From Mycobacterium sp. IS-1742 (GTDB lineage Bacteria; Actinomycetota; Actinomycetes; Mycobacteriales; Mycobacteriaceae): a DNA stretch of 64,000 bases. This document shows, piece after piece, positions 25,416 to 33,352 of the stretch. Location: positions 167,047 to 231,046 of the forward strand of contig NZ_LQIV01000043.1 in the NCBI RefSeq assembly GCF_001500125.1. Direction: 5' to 3'. A program made the position numbers and the translations under genes. Every line of letters starts with the position of its first letter. Positions within the stretch are counted from its first letter, which is position 1. The notes under the pieces are model-generated. The model worked only from the letters and a program-made list of their open reading frames with translations. It did not search any database and was not told the DNA's origin.

Positions 25416-26215
25416 TGGCCTCGGCCGGCGACGAACTCTCGGGGGCGTGGAACTTCCGCGACGTCTCCGAGCGGACGGGCGTCGCCCCCGGCGTGTTCTT
25501 CCGCGCCAGCGAGTTGTCGAAACTCGACGACGACGGCCGCTCCGCGCTGACCGGCTACGGCGTCACCGACGTCGCCGATCTGCGCACGCTGCGCGAACTG
25601 GAGCGGCACGGCCCCGGCCTGGTGCCCGCCGGGGTCGACATACACCATCTGCCGTTCATCGAGACCGTCGCCTCGGACGGGGAGGCCCCGCACGAGCACG
25701 CCTTCCAACGGATGATGACCGACAAACCCGACGGCGAGTCGGTCGCTGCCGCCGCCGCGCGCTACATGACCGAGGAGTACGGCCGCATCGCCGGCGCACC
25801 GCTGGCCCAGCGCGCCGTGCGGCAGGTGGTGGCGCTGCTGGGCTCGGGGCGCCGGGTGCTGGCGCACTGCTTCGCGGGCAAGGACCGCACGGGGTTCACC
25901 GTCGCGGTGGTCCTCGAGGCAGCCGGCGTGGACCGCGACGCGGTGCTGGCCGACTACCTGCGCAGCAACGACGCCGTCCCGCGGCTGCGGGAGAGCATCC
26001 TGGCCACCATGCGGGAGCGCGCCGCCGACAACCCGGAGATCATGGAGCTGGCGGAAGCCCGGTTGACGGAATCCGTTCTGGGCGTGCGGGAGGAGTATCT
26101 CGACGCGGCGCGCCGCACCATCGTCGAGTCCTACGGCTCGCTTCACGGATATCTGTCGGCGGCGGGCGTGACGGACGAGGAGCTCGCGCGGCTGCGGTCG
26201 ACGCTCCGCGGGTGA
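25415..26215 (+). CDS. ptpB: Protein/phosphoinositide phosphatase, PtpB type
   Basis: This 266-residue phosphatase matches M. tuberculosis PtpB from end to end: the N-terminus LSGAWNFRDVSERTG, FFRASELSKLDDDGR, GVTDVADLRT, the P-loop HCFAGKDRTGF with the nucleophilic Cys at residue 152, DYLRSNDAVPRLR, and the C-terminus VLGVREEYLDAARRTIVESYGSLHGYL. Its sequence supports a dual or triple specificity enzyme that removes phosphate from Tyr, Ser/Thr and phosphoinositides. The M. tuberculosis protein is exported without a classic signal, and none is seen here. It starts at a GTG overlapping the fadE2 stop by one base. In an environmental mycobacterium its target is unclear. Confidence 0.92.
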   Translation: MASAGDELSGAWNFRDVSERTGVAPGVFFRASELSKLDDDGRSALTGYGVTDVADLRTLRELERHGPGLVPAGVDIHHLPFIETVASDGEAPHEHAFQRMMTDKPDGESVAAAAARYMTEEYGRIAGAPLAQRAVRQVVALLGSGRRVLAHCFAGKDRTGFTVAVVLEAAGVDRDAVLADYLRSNDAVPRLRESILATMRERAADNPEIMELAEARLTESVLGVREEYLDAARRTIVESYGSLHGYLSAAGVTDEELARLRSTLRG

Positions 26216-26237
26216 TCGTGTCGCGCCAGGGCGGTCC

Positions 26238-26723
26238 CTACGACGTGAGGTAGACCCCCACCACCCATGCCACCGTCGCGAGCAGCGCCCCGAGCAGCTC
26301 GACGCCCATCGACAGCGCGACACCCTTGACCGCGTGCACCGTCGACGCCCACGCCACCCGTTGGTCGCGGCGCACGCCGAGTTCGGCCACGTACACCCCG
26401 CCGACGAAGCCGATCACCAGTCCCAGCACAGGGATCACGAAGAACCCGATCACCCCCAGCACACCGCCGGCCACCAGGCTCATCGTGCGGACGTCGGCGG
26501 CGCGCATCCGCCGCATCGGCCACAGGTACTTGATCAGCAGCGCCGCGCCGAGGATCGCGGTGACCACGCCGAGCGTCACCCACGCGATCAGGTTCTGCTC
26601 GACGACGGCCCACACCGCGATGGCGCCGAACACCAGCAGGGTGCCGGGCAGGATCGGCAGCACGATGCCGACCATGCCGACCGCGATCGCCAGTGCGACG
26701 AGGAGGATGCCACCGGCGCTCAC
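26238..26723 (-). CDS. DUF456-family small membrane protein
   Basis: This 161-residue protein has four to five hydrophobic segments (LLVALAIAVGMVGIVLPIL, LLVFGAIAVWAVVE, GVLGVIGFFVIPVLGLVIGFVGGVY, LLGALLATVAWVVGVYL) and the Gly/Pro-rich turn IVLPILPGTLLV of the DUF456 family. A GTG start overlaps the methyltransferase stop (GTGA). It is the last gene of a minus-strand series and converges with ptpB, 22 bases apart. No function is established for the family. Confidence 0.75.
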   Translation of the reverse strand: MSAGGILLVALAIAVGMVGIVLPILPGTLLVFGAIAVWAVVEQNLIAWVTLGVVTAILGAALLIKYLWPMRRMRAADVRTMSLVAGGVLGVIGFFVIPVLGLVIGFVGGVYVAELGVRRDQRVAWASTVHAVKGVALSMGVELLGALLATVAWVVGVYLTS

Positions 26724-27427
26724 CGGCGTTGCCCCCGGACCCACTGCACGGTGCCCATCATCTTCGTGCGCACCCCGACCACACCGAACTTCTCGAGCGT
26801 GTCGCCCAGTTCGTCCTCGTCGAACACCCGGGCACCGGCGTTGGGCAGCAGGTTGATCAGACGGGCCAACTGTCCCGCGGTCGGCACCATGACCGCCATC
26901 CGCCGGCCGGGCCGCAGCACCCGCACCATCTCGGCGAGCGCGACCGCCGGGTCGGGGATCAGCTGCAGCATCGCCACCGAGACGACCGCGTCGACGGATT
27001 CGTCCCGGAGCGGCAAGCGCTGCGCATCGGCCCGCATGAACCCGACATTCGGGCCCGCCTCCGCACGCACCGCGCGGGCGAGCATCGGCTCGGAGATGTC
27101 GACGCCCAGCGCCAGCCCGCCCGGCCCAACCGCGCGGCCCAGCGCCGCGGTGACGTTGCCCGGACCGCTGCCGACGTCGAGGGCCACTCCCCCGACCGGC
27201 ACGCTCAGCCACTCGATCGGCAGCTGCCACGCCGCCGACACCCGTCGGAGCAGGGTCTGGGAACCGTCGTAGACCAGCGACCCGAGCCGCGACGACCACA
27301 CCGCCTGGATGGTCCCGGTGTTGCGGTCGCCGCCGTCGGTCAGCAGGTCGAGATACCCCTTGCCGACGTCTGGGCGTTCGGGCGGGTCGACGAGCAGCCG
27401 TTGGGCCCTGGTCAGCGCGGTGTCCAC
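26720..27427 (-). CDS. Class I SAM-dependent methyltransferase
   Basis: This 235-residue protein has the SAM-binding motif I VALDVGSGPGNVTAALG near residue 80, ALGVDISEPMLARAV (motif II acidic residue), MRADAQRLPLRDESVDAVVSVAMLQLIPDP and a motif with VRVLRPGRRMAVMVP. This is the methyltransferase type 11 pattern used for lipids and small molecules. The start is GTG. It is coupled to the DUF456 gene downstream and 22 bases after the HAD gene. The substrate is unknown. Confidence 0.85.
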   Translation of the reverse strand: MDTALTRAQRLLVDPPERPDVGKGYLDLLTDGGDRNTGTIQAVWSSRLGSLVYDGSQTLLRRVSAAWQLPIEWLSVPVGGVALDVGSGPGNVTAALGRAVGPGGLALGVDISEPMLARAVRAEAGPNVGFMRADAQRLPLRDESVDAVVSVAMLQLIPDPAVALAEMVRVLRPGRRMAVMVPTAGQLARLINLLPNAGARVFDEDELGDTLEKFGVVGVRTKMMGTVQWVRGQRR

Positions 27428-27449
27428 GGTCCCACGGTACGCCGCCCGG

Positions 27450-28151
27450 TCAGGCTCCGAGCTGCTCGGCCAGATCGAGAAAATCTCTTGCCAGCAGGTC
27501 GAATTCGCCCTCCGCCGGCATCCGGCGCTGCCGGTCCGGGCCGTATTCGAGCGGGCGGAACACGAATCCGGTCCGCAGCCCGGCCTCGCGTGCGGCCCGC
27601 AGGTCCGACGAATGCGCGGCGACGAGCATCAACTCGTGCGGGGCGATGCCGAGCAGGTCGGCGCAGCCGCGATAGGCCTCGGCGTCCGGCTTGTAGTGCC
27701 GGAACAGCTCGGCCGAGATCACGGCGTCCCACGGCAGCCCGGCCCGCTTCGCCATGTTGGTCAGCAGCGATACGTTGCCGTTGGAGAGCGTGGCGATCAC
27801 GAACCGCCGCTTGAGCCGCGTCAGCCCCTCGACAGCGTCCGGCCACGGGTCGAGCCGGTGCCACGCCCGGTTGAGCTCGTCGACGGACTCGTCGCTGACC
27901 GAAATGCCCTCGGCGCCAAGGAGATCGACGAGCGTCATCCGGTGCAGGTCGTCGAGCTTCGTCCAGGGCAACTCGCCGCGGCGCACCCGGTCCATCGACG
28001 GGACGTACCCCGCCCGCCAGCCGTCGGCGAACGCCGGCCAGTCGGCGGACACCGCGTGCGCACGCCCGAACGCCTCGAGTTCCCGGATGACGCTGGACCG
28101 CCAGTCGACGACGGTGCCGAAGACGTCGAACGCCAACGCACGCACCGTCAT
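27450..28151 (-). CDS. Haloacid dehalogenase type II (HAD superfamily)
   Basis: This 233-residue HAD hydrolase opens with LAFDVFGTVVDW; Asp9 is the nucleophile. The second motif is FVIATLSNGNVSLLTNMAKRAG with the Ser/Asn of dehalogenases, then YKPDAEAYRGCADLLGI with Lys, and LMLVAAHSSDLRAAREAGLRTGFV. The order and length fit (S)-2-haloacid dehalogenase-like enzymes, though many family members hydrolyse other phosphorylated or halogenated compounds. It lies 28 bases after the quinone oxidoreductase in the same operon. Confidence 0.85.
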   Translation of the reverse strand: MTVRALAFDVFGTVVDWRSSVIRELEAFGRAHAVSADWPAFADGWRAGYVPSMDRVRRGELPWTKLDDLHRMTLVDLLGAEGISVSDESVDELNRAWHRLDPWPDAVEGLTRLKRRFVIATLSNGNVSLLTNMAKRAGLPWDAVISAELFRHYKPDAEAYRGCADLLGIAPHELMLVAAHSSDLRAAREAGLRTGFVFRPLEYGPDRQRRMPAEGEFDLLARDFLDLAEQLGA

Positions 28152-28179
28152 CGTCGTCGGTCCTTCGCGCGAAGCGTCA

Positions 28180-29145
28180 TCACGGTTCGAGGACCAGCTT
28201 GCCCTTGATCTCGCGGTCCGCCAGCGCCTGCAGCGCCGCCGGCCCGTCCGACAGCGCGTAACGTACCGGCGGCGGCGGGCGCAGTCCCGCGTCGACCAGC
28301 CTGCCCAGCTCGGCGCCGACGGCGGCCTGCGCGCTCGGCTTGCGCCGGACGAACTCGCCCCACCCGACCCCGACGACGCTCACGTTGCGCAGCAGCAGCC
28401 GGTTCACCTTGACGGTGGGAATCCCGCCGCCCGCGGCGAATCCGATGACCAGCAGCCGTCCCTCCGGCGCCAGCACCCGCACCGCGTCGTCGAAGGCGGG
28501 CCCACCGATCGGGTCGACCACGATGTCGACCCCCTGACCGCCGGTGGCGTCCATGACCGCCTGCTTCCACCCGTCGGCCAGCGGCAACACCACATCCGCC
28601 CCGACACCACGGAGGAAGTCCTCGGCACCGGACCGGTGCACCATCGCGATCACCGTGGCGCCCTGCGCCTTCGCGAGCTGGATGGCCGCCGTCCCGATGC
28701 CCCCGGCCGACCCGAGCACCAGCACCGTCTCGCCCGGCGTCAGCCCGCCGCGGCGGGCCAGGGCGAACTGCATCGTGTAGTAGTTCCCGAGCAGCGCCGC
28801 CGCCGACGCGTCGTCGACGCCGTCGGGCGTGGGGATCACGCTGTCGGGCAGCGCCGCCACACGTTGGGCGAACCCACCCATCATCGTGAACGCCGAAACC
28901 CGTTGTCCCGGTTGCAGTCCGGACGACTCAGGCGCAGACCGGACCGTCCCGGCGACCTCCATACCGGGGATGAACGGCGGGTCCAGCTTGAGCTGGTACT
29001 CACCGCGCAGCAGCAACAGATCCGGGAAGCAGACCCCGGCCGCGCCGACGTCGATGATCACCGCCTCGCCCGGGACGGGATCATCGACGTCGGTGTAGAC
29101 CAGCCCGGCGGGTCCGGAGAGTTCCTGCGCCAGAAGCGCTTTCAT
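28180..29145 (-). CDS. NADPH:quinone oxidoreductase, zinc-free MDR family
   Basis: This 321-residue protein has the MDR layout: a GroES-like N-terminus (PGEAVIIDVGAAGVCFPDLLLLRG, PFIPGMEVAGTV) without the zinc ligands of alcohol dehydrogenases, then the cofactor motif VLVLGSAGGIGTAAIQLAKAQGA near residue 145 (AxxGGxG type, NADPH). It corresponds in position to Rv0149. It starts 6 bases after the SDR gene. It would reduce quinones or enoyl-type substrates with NADPH; the real substrate is unknown. Confidence 0.88.
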   Translation of the reverse strand: MKALLAQELSGPAGLVYTDVDDPVPGEAVIIDVGAAGVCFPDLLLLRGEYQLKLDPPFIPGMEVAGTVRSAPESSGLQPGQRVSAFTMMGGFAQRVAALPDSVIPTPDGVDDASAAALLGNYYTMQFALARRGGLTPGETVLVLGSAGGIGTAAIQLAKAQGATVIAMVHRSGAEDFLRGVGADVVLPLADGWKQAVMDATGGQGVDIVVDPIGGPAFDDAVRVLAPEGRLLVIGFAAGGGIPTVKVNRLLLRNVSVVGVGWGEFVRRKPSAQAAVGAELGRLVDAGLRPPPPVRYALSDGPAALQALADREIKGKLVLEP

Positions 29146-29151
29146 GCCCGC

Positions 29152-30018
29152 TCAGCCGAGCTTGAAGCTGGCCTGCTGCGCAGCCGACAGATCGGTGATC
29201 TCGCCCCACTTGGCGGCGACGTCGTCGAGGGTCGGCACCCCTTCGGTGAACGTGACACCCTCGTTCTGGAACAGCGCGGTCCGCTGCACCTTGCCGCCGC
29301 CGACGATGAAGACCGAATCGGTGTCGGTCAGTTCCTCGGTCATGAGGTGGGCGACGATCGGCGCCACGTACTCCGGCGTCAGCTTCTCGAAGACCTCGGG
29401 CGGCAGGATGTCCTGCGTCATCCGGGTCGCCGCGATCGGCGCGACCGCGTTGGTCTTGATGTTGTACTTCGCGCCCTCCTGGGCGAGCGTGTTGATCAGG
29501 CCGACGAGGCCGAGTTTCGCGGCGCCGTAGTTGGCCTGACCGAAGTTGCCGAACAGCCCGCTGGTCGAGGTGGCGACGACGACGCGACCGAAGCTCTGTT
29601 CACGGAAGTGCGGCCACGCCGCGCGGATCACGTTATACCCGCCGTACAGGTGCACCTTGAGCACGGCGTCCCAGTTCTCGTACGTCATCTTGTGGAACGT
29701 GCCGTCGCGCAGGATGCCCGCGTTGCTGACCACACCGTCGACCTTGCCGAACTCGTCGATCGCGGTCTTGATGATGTTCTCGGCGCCCTCGGGTTCGGCG
29801 ACGGAGTCGTAGTTGGCCGCGGCGCGTCCGCCCGCGGCCTTGATCTCGTCGACGACCTGATCGGCCATCGCCGAGCCCGCACCGGTGCCGTCGCGCGCAC
29901 CGCCCAGGTCGTTGACGACGACGGCGGCGCCCTCGCGGGCCAGCGTCAGCGCGTACTCCCGGCCCAGCCCTCCGCCGGCTCCGGTGACGACGATGACGCG
30001 ATCCTGCACTCCTGGCAT
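29152..30018 (-). CDS. SDR dehydrogenase, hydroxyacyl-CoA dehydrogenase-like
   Basis: This 288-residue SDR has TGAGGGLGREYALTLAREGAAVVVNDLGG at the N-terminus, the pattern of peroxisomal multifunctional enzyme (HSD17B4)-like 3-hydroxyacyl-CoA dehydrogenases, then NAGILRD, and YGAAKLGLVGLINTLAQEG with YxxxK. The ATG at 30018 has GAAAGGA upstream; a longer frame to 30111 is not supported. The position matches Rv0148. It lies between an aldehyde dehydrogenase and a quinone oxidoreductase in one operon, which suggests oxidation of hydroxyacyl or alcohol intermediates. Confidence 0.9.
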   Translation of the reverse strand: MPGVQDRVIVVTGAGGGLGREYALTLAREGAAVVVNDLGGARDGTGAGSAMADQVVDEIKAAGGRAAANYDSVAEPEGAENIIKTAIDEFGKVDGVVSNAGILRDGTFHKMTYENWDAVLKVHLYGGYNVIRAAWPHFREQSFGRVVVATSTSGLFGNFGQANYGAAKLGLVGLINTLAQEGAKYNIKTNAVAPIAATRMTQDILPPEVFEKLTPEYVAPIVAHLMTEELTDTDSVFIVGGGKVQRTALFQNEGVTFTEGVPTLDDVAAKWGEITDLSAAQQASFKLG

Positions 30019-30049
30019 TGCTTTCCTTTCGGGTTCAGCTGTGATGTCG

Positions 30050-31450
30050 CTAGAAGAGACGACGGGCGAGCTTCCATGCCTTCTCTGTATACGGCGGGTA
30101 GATGAAGGCACCCACGTCGGGTCGGGTGGGTTTGGTCATGACGGACTTCTTGTGACTGAACGTCTCGAAGCCGAAGCGACCGTGGTAGGCGCCCATCCCG
30201 GACGGCCCGACACCGCCGAACGGCAGCTTGTGCGTGGCGAAGTGGAACAGCAGGTGGTTGACCACCATGCCCCCTGACGACACGTCCTTGACCACCCGCT
30301 CGCGGATCGCCTTGGTCTTGGTGAACAGGTACGCGGCCAGCGGCTTCGGGCGCGCGTTGACGAAAGCGATTGCGTCGTCGAGGGTTTGGACCGTCACGAT
30401 CGGCAGGATCGGTCCGAAGATCTCGTCGGTCATCAGCGGCTCGGCGGGATCGGGATCCACGACGACGGTCGGCTGGATGCTGATCCTCGACGCGTCCGAG
30501 CCACCGCCGATCACCACGTCACCCTTGGTCGCGGCCAGCGCGGTGGTGAGCCGGTCGAAGTGCCGCTCGTTGACGATGCGTTTGCCGTCGGGGTTCTCGG
30601 ACTCGAAGGTCTCGACCGCCGCCTTGATCTTGTCGACCAGCTGGTCGCGGATCGGCGCCTCGGCCAGCACGTAATCGGGGGCGATGCAGATCTGCCCCGA
30701 GTTGATCAGCTTCGTCCAGGCGATGCGTTTGGCGGCCACGTCGAGGTCGGCGTCGGCGCTCACGATCACCGGGCTCTTGCCGCCCAGTTCCAGCGTGACG
30801 GGGGTCAGGTGCGGGGCGGCCCCCTCGTAGACCTTGCGGCCGATCTCGGTGCCGCCGGTGTAGAGCAGGTAGTCGAAACCCTGCGCGATGAGTTCCTGGC
30901 TGACCGAACCGTCGCCCTCGATCACCGTGATCGCCTCGGTGTCGAGGTAGCGCGGCACCAACTCGGCCATCAACGCCGAACAGGCAGGCGCCACCTCGGA
31001 GGGTTTGAGCACGACGGTGTTGCCCGCGGCGATCGCCCCGACGGCGGGTCCGAGCGTCAGCGCGAACGGGAAGTTCCACGCGCCGATGATCAGCACGGTG
31101 CCGAAGGGTTCGTACTCGACCCACCCGAGGCCGGGCAGCTGTGACAGCTCCAGCATTCGGTAGCGGCGCCGGGTCCACGTGCGCAGGTTCTTGGCGGCGT
31201 CCTTGGCCTCGCCGGCGACGCTGGCGATGTCGGCAAGCCATGCCTCGAAGGGTTTGCGGCCGAGGTCCTTTTCGAGCGCGGCGGCGATGGCCGTCTCGTT
31301 GTCGACCATGAGCCGCTCCAACGCGCGCAGCTGGCGTCGGCGCCATTCGAGGTCGCGGGTGCGGCCGGTCGCGAAGGTCCGGCGGAGACGGTCGACGGCC
31401 GCGGGGATATCGGTGGTGGCCCGGGTGGCCTGGGCGGAATCAGTGGTCAT
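30050..31450 (-). CDS. Aldehyde dehydrogenase, ALDH3-like
   Basis: This 466-residue enzyme fits the shorter ALDH3/CoA-independent class. Visible are NFPFALTLGPAVGAIAAGNTVVLKPSE (cofactor), LELGGKSPVIV with the general-base Glu near 221, SGQICIAPDYVL with the catalytic Cys255, and EIFGPILPIVTV. The C-terminal part has a hydrophobic/basic stretch (PPYTEKAWKLARRLF), as in fatty aldehyde dehydrogenases that bind the membrane. The ATG has GGAAGGA upstream. It is the first gene of a series running to 26238, behind a -10 and palindrome at 31480-31498. The position matches Rv0147. Confidence 0.9.
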   Translation of the reverse strand: MTTDSAQATRATTDIPAAVDRLRRTFATGRTRDLEWRRRQLRALERLMVDNETAIAAALEKDLGRKPFEAWLADIASVAGEAKDAAKNLRTWTRRRYRMLELSQLPGLGWVEYEPFGTVLIIGAWNFPFALTLGPAVGAIAAGNTVVLKPSEVAPACSALMAELVPRYLDTEAITVIEGDGSVSQELIAQGFDYLLYTGGTEIGRKVYEGAAPHLTPVTLELGGKSPVIVSADADLDVAAKRIAWTKLINSGQICIAPDYVLAEAPIRDQLVDKIKAAVETFESENPDGKRIVNERHFDRLTTALAATKGDVVIGGGSDASRISIQPTVVVDPDPAEPLMTDEIFGPILPIVTVQTLDDAIAFVNARPKPLAAYLFTKTKAIRERVVKDVSSGGMVVNHLLFHFATHKLPFGGVGPSGMGAYHGRFGFETFSHKKSVMTKPTRPDVGAFIYPPYTEKAWKLARRLF

Positions 31451-31479
31451 GGCTGGTCCTTCCTGACCGAGATGACCCG

Positions 31480-31498
31480 ATCCTAACCAACCGGTTGG
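31480..31498 (-). promoter_or_regulatory. Promoter and perfect palindrome CCAACCGGTTGG before the aldehyde dehydrogenase
   Basis: The 12-base palindrome (31487-31498) is immediately upstream of a minus-strand -10 hexamer TAGGAT (31480-31485), so a bound regulator would block the -10/-35 spacer. The ATG is at 31450. The half-site CAACC also forms the operator at 3840-3855, with different spacing. A TetR-type repressor is the likely binder; which one is not shown. Confidence 0.55.
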
Positions 31499-31510
31499 GG
31501 GCTCTGAGAG

Positions 31511-32302
31511 CTACGCCACTTTCTCGGCGGTCACCAGCACCGCGTGCGCGGTGTAGGACTGTGCGTCGTCGTCGGGACGTCCCGAGAGTTCCGGCAGGTG
31601 CCGCGCCTCGACGACGTCGGTCCACCAACCCCGCGACGTCAGCCAGCCCGGCGCATCCGATCGGCCCGGGCACATCCCGAGCACGTCGTCGAATGCGATC
31701 CGGCTGCCTGCCGCGCTGAGCCCGTCGATCTCTGAGATCACCGCGTCCTGCGTGGCGTCCGGCAGCGGGAGCAGGCCCTCGGCCAGCCAGATCGTCGGTT
31801 CGTTGTGGTTGAAGCCCGACTCCCAGAGCCGGGTCGGCCACGGCACGTCGAATTCGACGCCCACCGGGTGCCAGTCCGCGGCGGGCCGGGCGCCGTGTGC
31901 GGTCAGCGCGTTCTCCTTGTACCGCAGCACCGTCGGCTGGTCGATCTCGTAGACCGTCATGCCGTCCGGCCAGGCCAGCCGGAACGCCCGGGTGTCCAGC
32001 CCGGCCGCCAGCACCACGCACTGACGGATGCCCGATCCGGCGGCCTCGGCGAGGACCGCGTCGAAGAAGCGGCTGCGCGTCGCGTGGTAGTCGGCGATCT
32101 GGTGGTGGGCGGCGGCCAGCGCGGGCACCCGGTCGATGAGCTCCGCGGACCGCTGCAGCACCTCGACGACCTTGGGCCGGTCGAGCAGCACGGCGGCCAG
32201 GGGGTCGTCACACCCGGTGACGCTCGCGACGGCCGCGGTGGTGAGCACCTCGGGGCCGACGCGCGTCGCCAGGTTCGACACGCCGGTGGCGTGCCGTCTC
32301 AC
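31511..32302 (-). CDS. SAM-dependent methyltransferase, TIGR00027/LCM family
   Basis: This 263-residue protein is the second of two paired methyltransferases of the leucine carboxyl methyltransferase-like TIGR00027 family, which is expanded in mycobacteria. Motifs: RQCVVLAAGLDTRAFRLAWPDG (SAM binding), VYEIDQPTVLRYKE, WLAEGLLPLP. It lacks about 50 residues of the N-terminus of its neighbour. The GTG start overlaps the upstream stop by four bases. The gene pair matches Rv0145/Rv0146 in position. The substrate is unknown. Confidence 0.87.
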   Translation of the reverse strand: MRRHATGVSNLATRVGPEVLTTAAVASVTGCDDPLAAVLLDRPKVVEVLQRSAELIDRVPALAAAHHQIADYHATRSRFFDAVLAEAAGSGIRQCVVLAAGLDTRAFRLAWPDGMTVYEIDQPTVLRYKENALTAHGARPAADWHPVGVEFDVPWPTRLWESGFNHNEPTIWLAEGLLPLPDATQDAVISEIDGLSAAGSRIAFDDVLGMCPGRSDAPGWLTSRGWWTDVVEARHLPELSGRPDDDAQSYTAHAVLVTAEKVA

Positions 32303-33237
32303 GACAGCCTCTCGGCGGTGACGAAGTTCGAGAACGCCTCGTCGTCGGTCAGGTCGGCGGGCAGGGCCCACCGGTCCAGCCGGCGCATCTCCTGTTGCGA
32401 GCTGACCGCGGTGGCCGTCCAGCCGTGCGCGTCGAGCCAGTCCGCGACGTCGGCGCGGTCGGGGTCCTCGTAGATGAGCTGCTGGATGTCGAGGGTGGCG
32501 GTCATCTCGAACTTCTCGGCGATGCGCTCGAACCTCTCCCTCATCTCCTGGCGCCGGTCGTCGGCCTGCACCCCCGCCGTCTCGGCGGCGATGCGGCTGC
32601 CCGGCGCCGACAGGTCGGTGATCTGCTCGAACAGCCGGTCCTGGGCGTCGGCGGGCAGGTACATCAGCAGTCCCTCGGCCAGCCAGGCGGTCGGCTGGGC
32701 GGGGTCGAACCCCGCACCGCGCAGTGCGGCGGGCCAGTCGTAGCGCAGGTCCATCGCCACCTCGCGACGGGTGGCGACGGGCTCGACGCCGTGTTCGGCG
32801 AGGGTGGCGGCCTTGTACTCGAGCACCTTGGGCTGGTCGATCTCGTACACCGTGGTGCCCGACGGCCAGTCGAGGCGGTAGGCACGCGAGTCCAGACCGG
32901 AGGCGAGGATGACGATCTGCCGGATGCCCGCCGCGCCGGCCGCGGTGAAGAAGGCGTCGAAGAAGTGCGTGCGCACGGCCTGGTAGCTGTTCATGTGCTC
33001 GAAGATCGCGGCGGCCTCGGTGTCGGCCTGGGCGACCTTCGCGACGAAGTCCGCGTCGAGGACCGACTCCCAGATGCCGGTGCCCGCCCCACTGACCAGC
33101 AATCTCGCGTACGGATCCCGGATGAGCGCCTCATCGCGTTCGGTCTCGGCGGCGCGCGAGGCGGCCACCATCACCGCGGTGGACCCGACGCTCGTCGCGA
33201 TGTCCCACGTGTCGTCGTCGGTGCGCAAAGAGCTCAT
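32299..33237 (-). CDS. SAM-dependent methyltransferase, TIGR00027/LCM family
   Basis: This 312-residue protein has the family N-terminus DDTWDIATSVGSTAVMVAASRA, RQIVILASGLDSRAYRLDWPSG as the SAM-binding loop, VYEIDQPKVLEYKAATL, and WLAEGLLMYLPADAQDRLFE. The ATG at 33237 has AAAGGA 5 bases upstream; a start 7 codons earlier does not. The promoter region holds a striking 22-base palindrome (33303-33324) next to a divergently read TetR regulator gene. It is coupled by overlap to the second methyltransferase. Confidence 0.9.
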   Translation of the reverse strand: MSSLRTDDDTWDIATSVGSTAVMVAASRAAETERDEALIRDPYARLLVSGAGTGIWESVLDADFVAKVAQADTEAAAIFEHMNSYQAVRTHFFDAFFTAAGAAGIRQIVILASGLDSRAYRLDWPSGTTVYEIDQPKVLEYKAATLAEHGVEPVATRREVAMDLRYDWPAALRGAGFDPAQPTAWLAEGLLMYLPADAQDRLFEQITDLSAPGSRIAAETAGVQADDRRQEMRERFERIAEKFEMTATLDIQQLIYEDPDRADVADWLDAHGWTATAVSSQQEMRRLDRWALPADLTDDEAFSNFVTAERLS

Positions 33238-33302
33238 CGGGGTCCTTTCGCCGCGCACAGGGCGGCGCTCGGTGACAGACGGATTGGACTCCGATGTTAC
33301 CG

Positions 33303-33324
33303 AAATAGCTTAGGCAAGCTATTT
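33303..33324. promoter_or_regulatory. Long palindrome (arms AAATAGCTT / AAGCTATTT) at the methyltransferase promoter
   Basis: Nine-base perfect arms with a 4-base centre (AGGC) form a 22-base AT-rich palindrome in GC-rich DNA. A minus-strand -10 hexamer TAACAT lies at 33294-33299, so the palindrome covers the -35 zone of the methyltransferase operon. It is also just 22 bases past the stop of the TetR gene at 33347, the most likely source of the protein that binds it. Confidence 0.65.
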
Positions 33325-33330
33325 GATTGT

Positions 33331-33352
33331 GTCTGATCTCACCCGGTCAGAC
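33331..33352 (-). terminator. Small hairpin overlapping the TetR stop
   Basis: GTCTGA (33331-33336) pairs with TCAGAC (33347-33352) over a 10-base loop; the right arm includes the TetR stop codon. It could end or slow transcription of the TetR gene before the methyltransferase promoter. The stem is short, so this is tentative. Confidence 0.3.
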
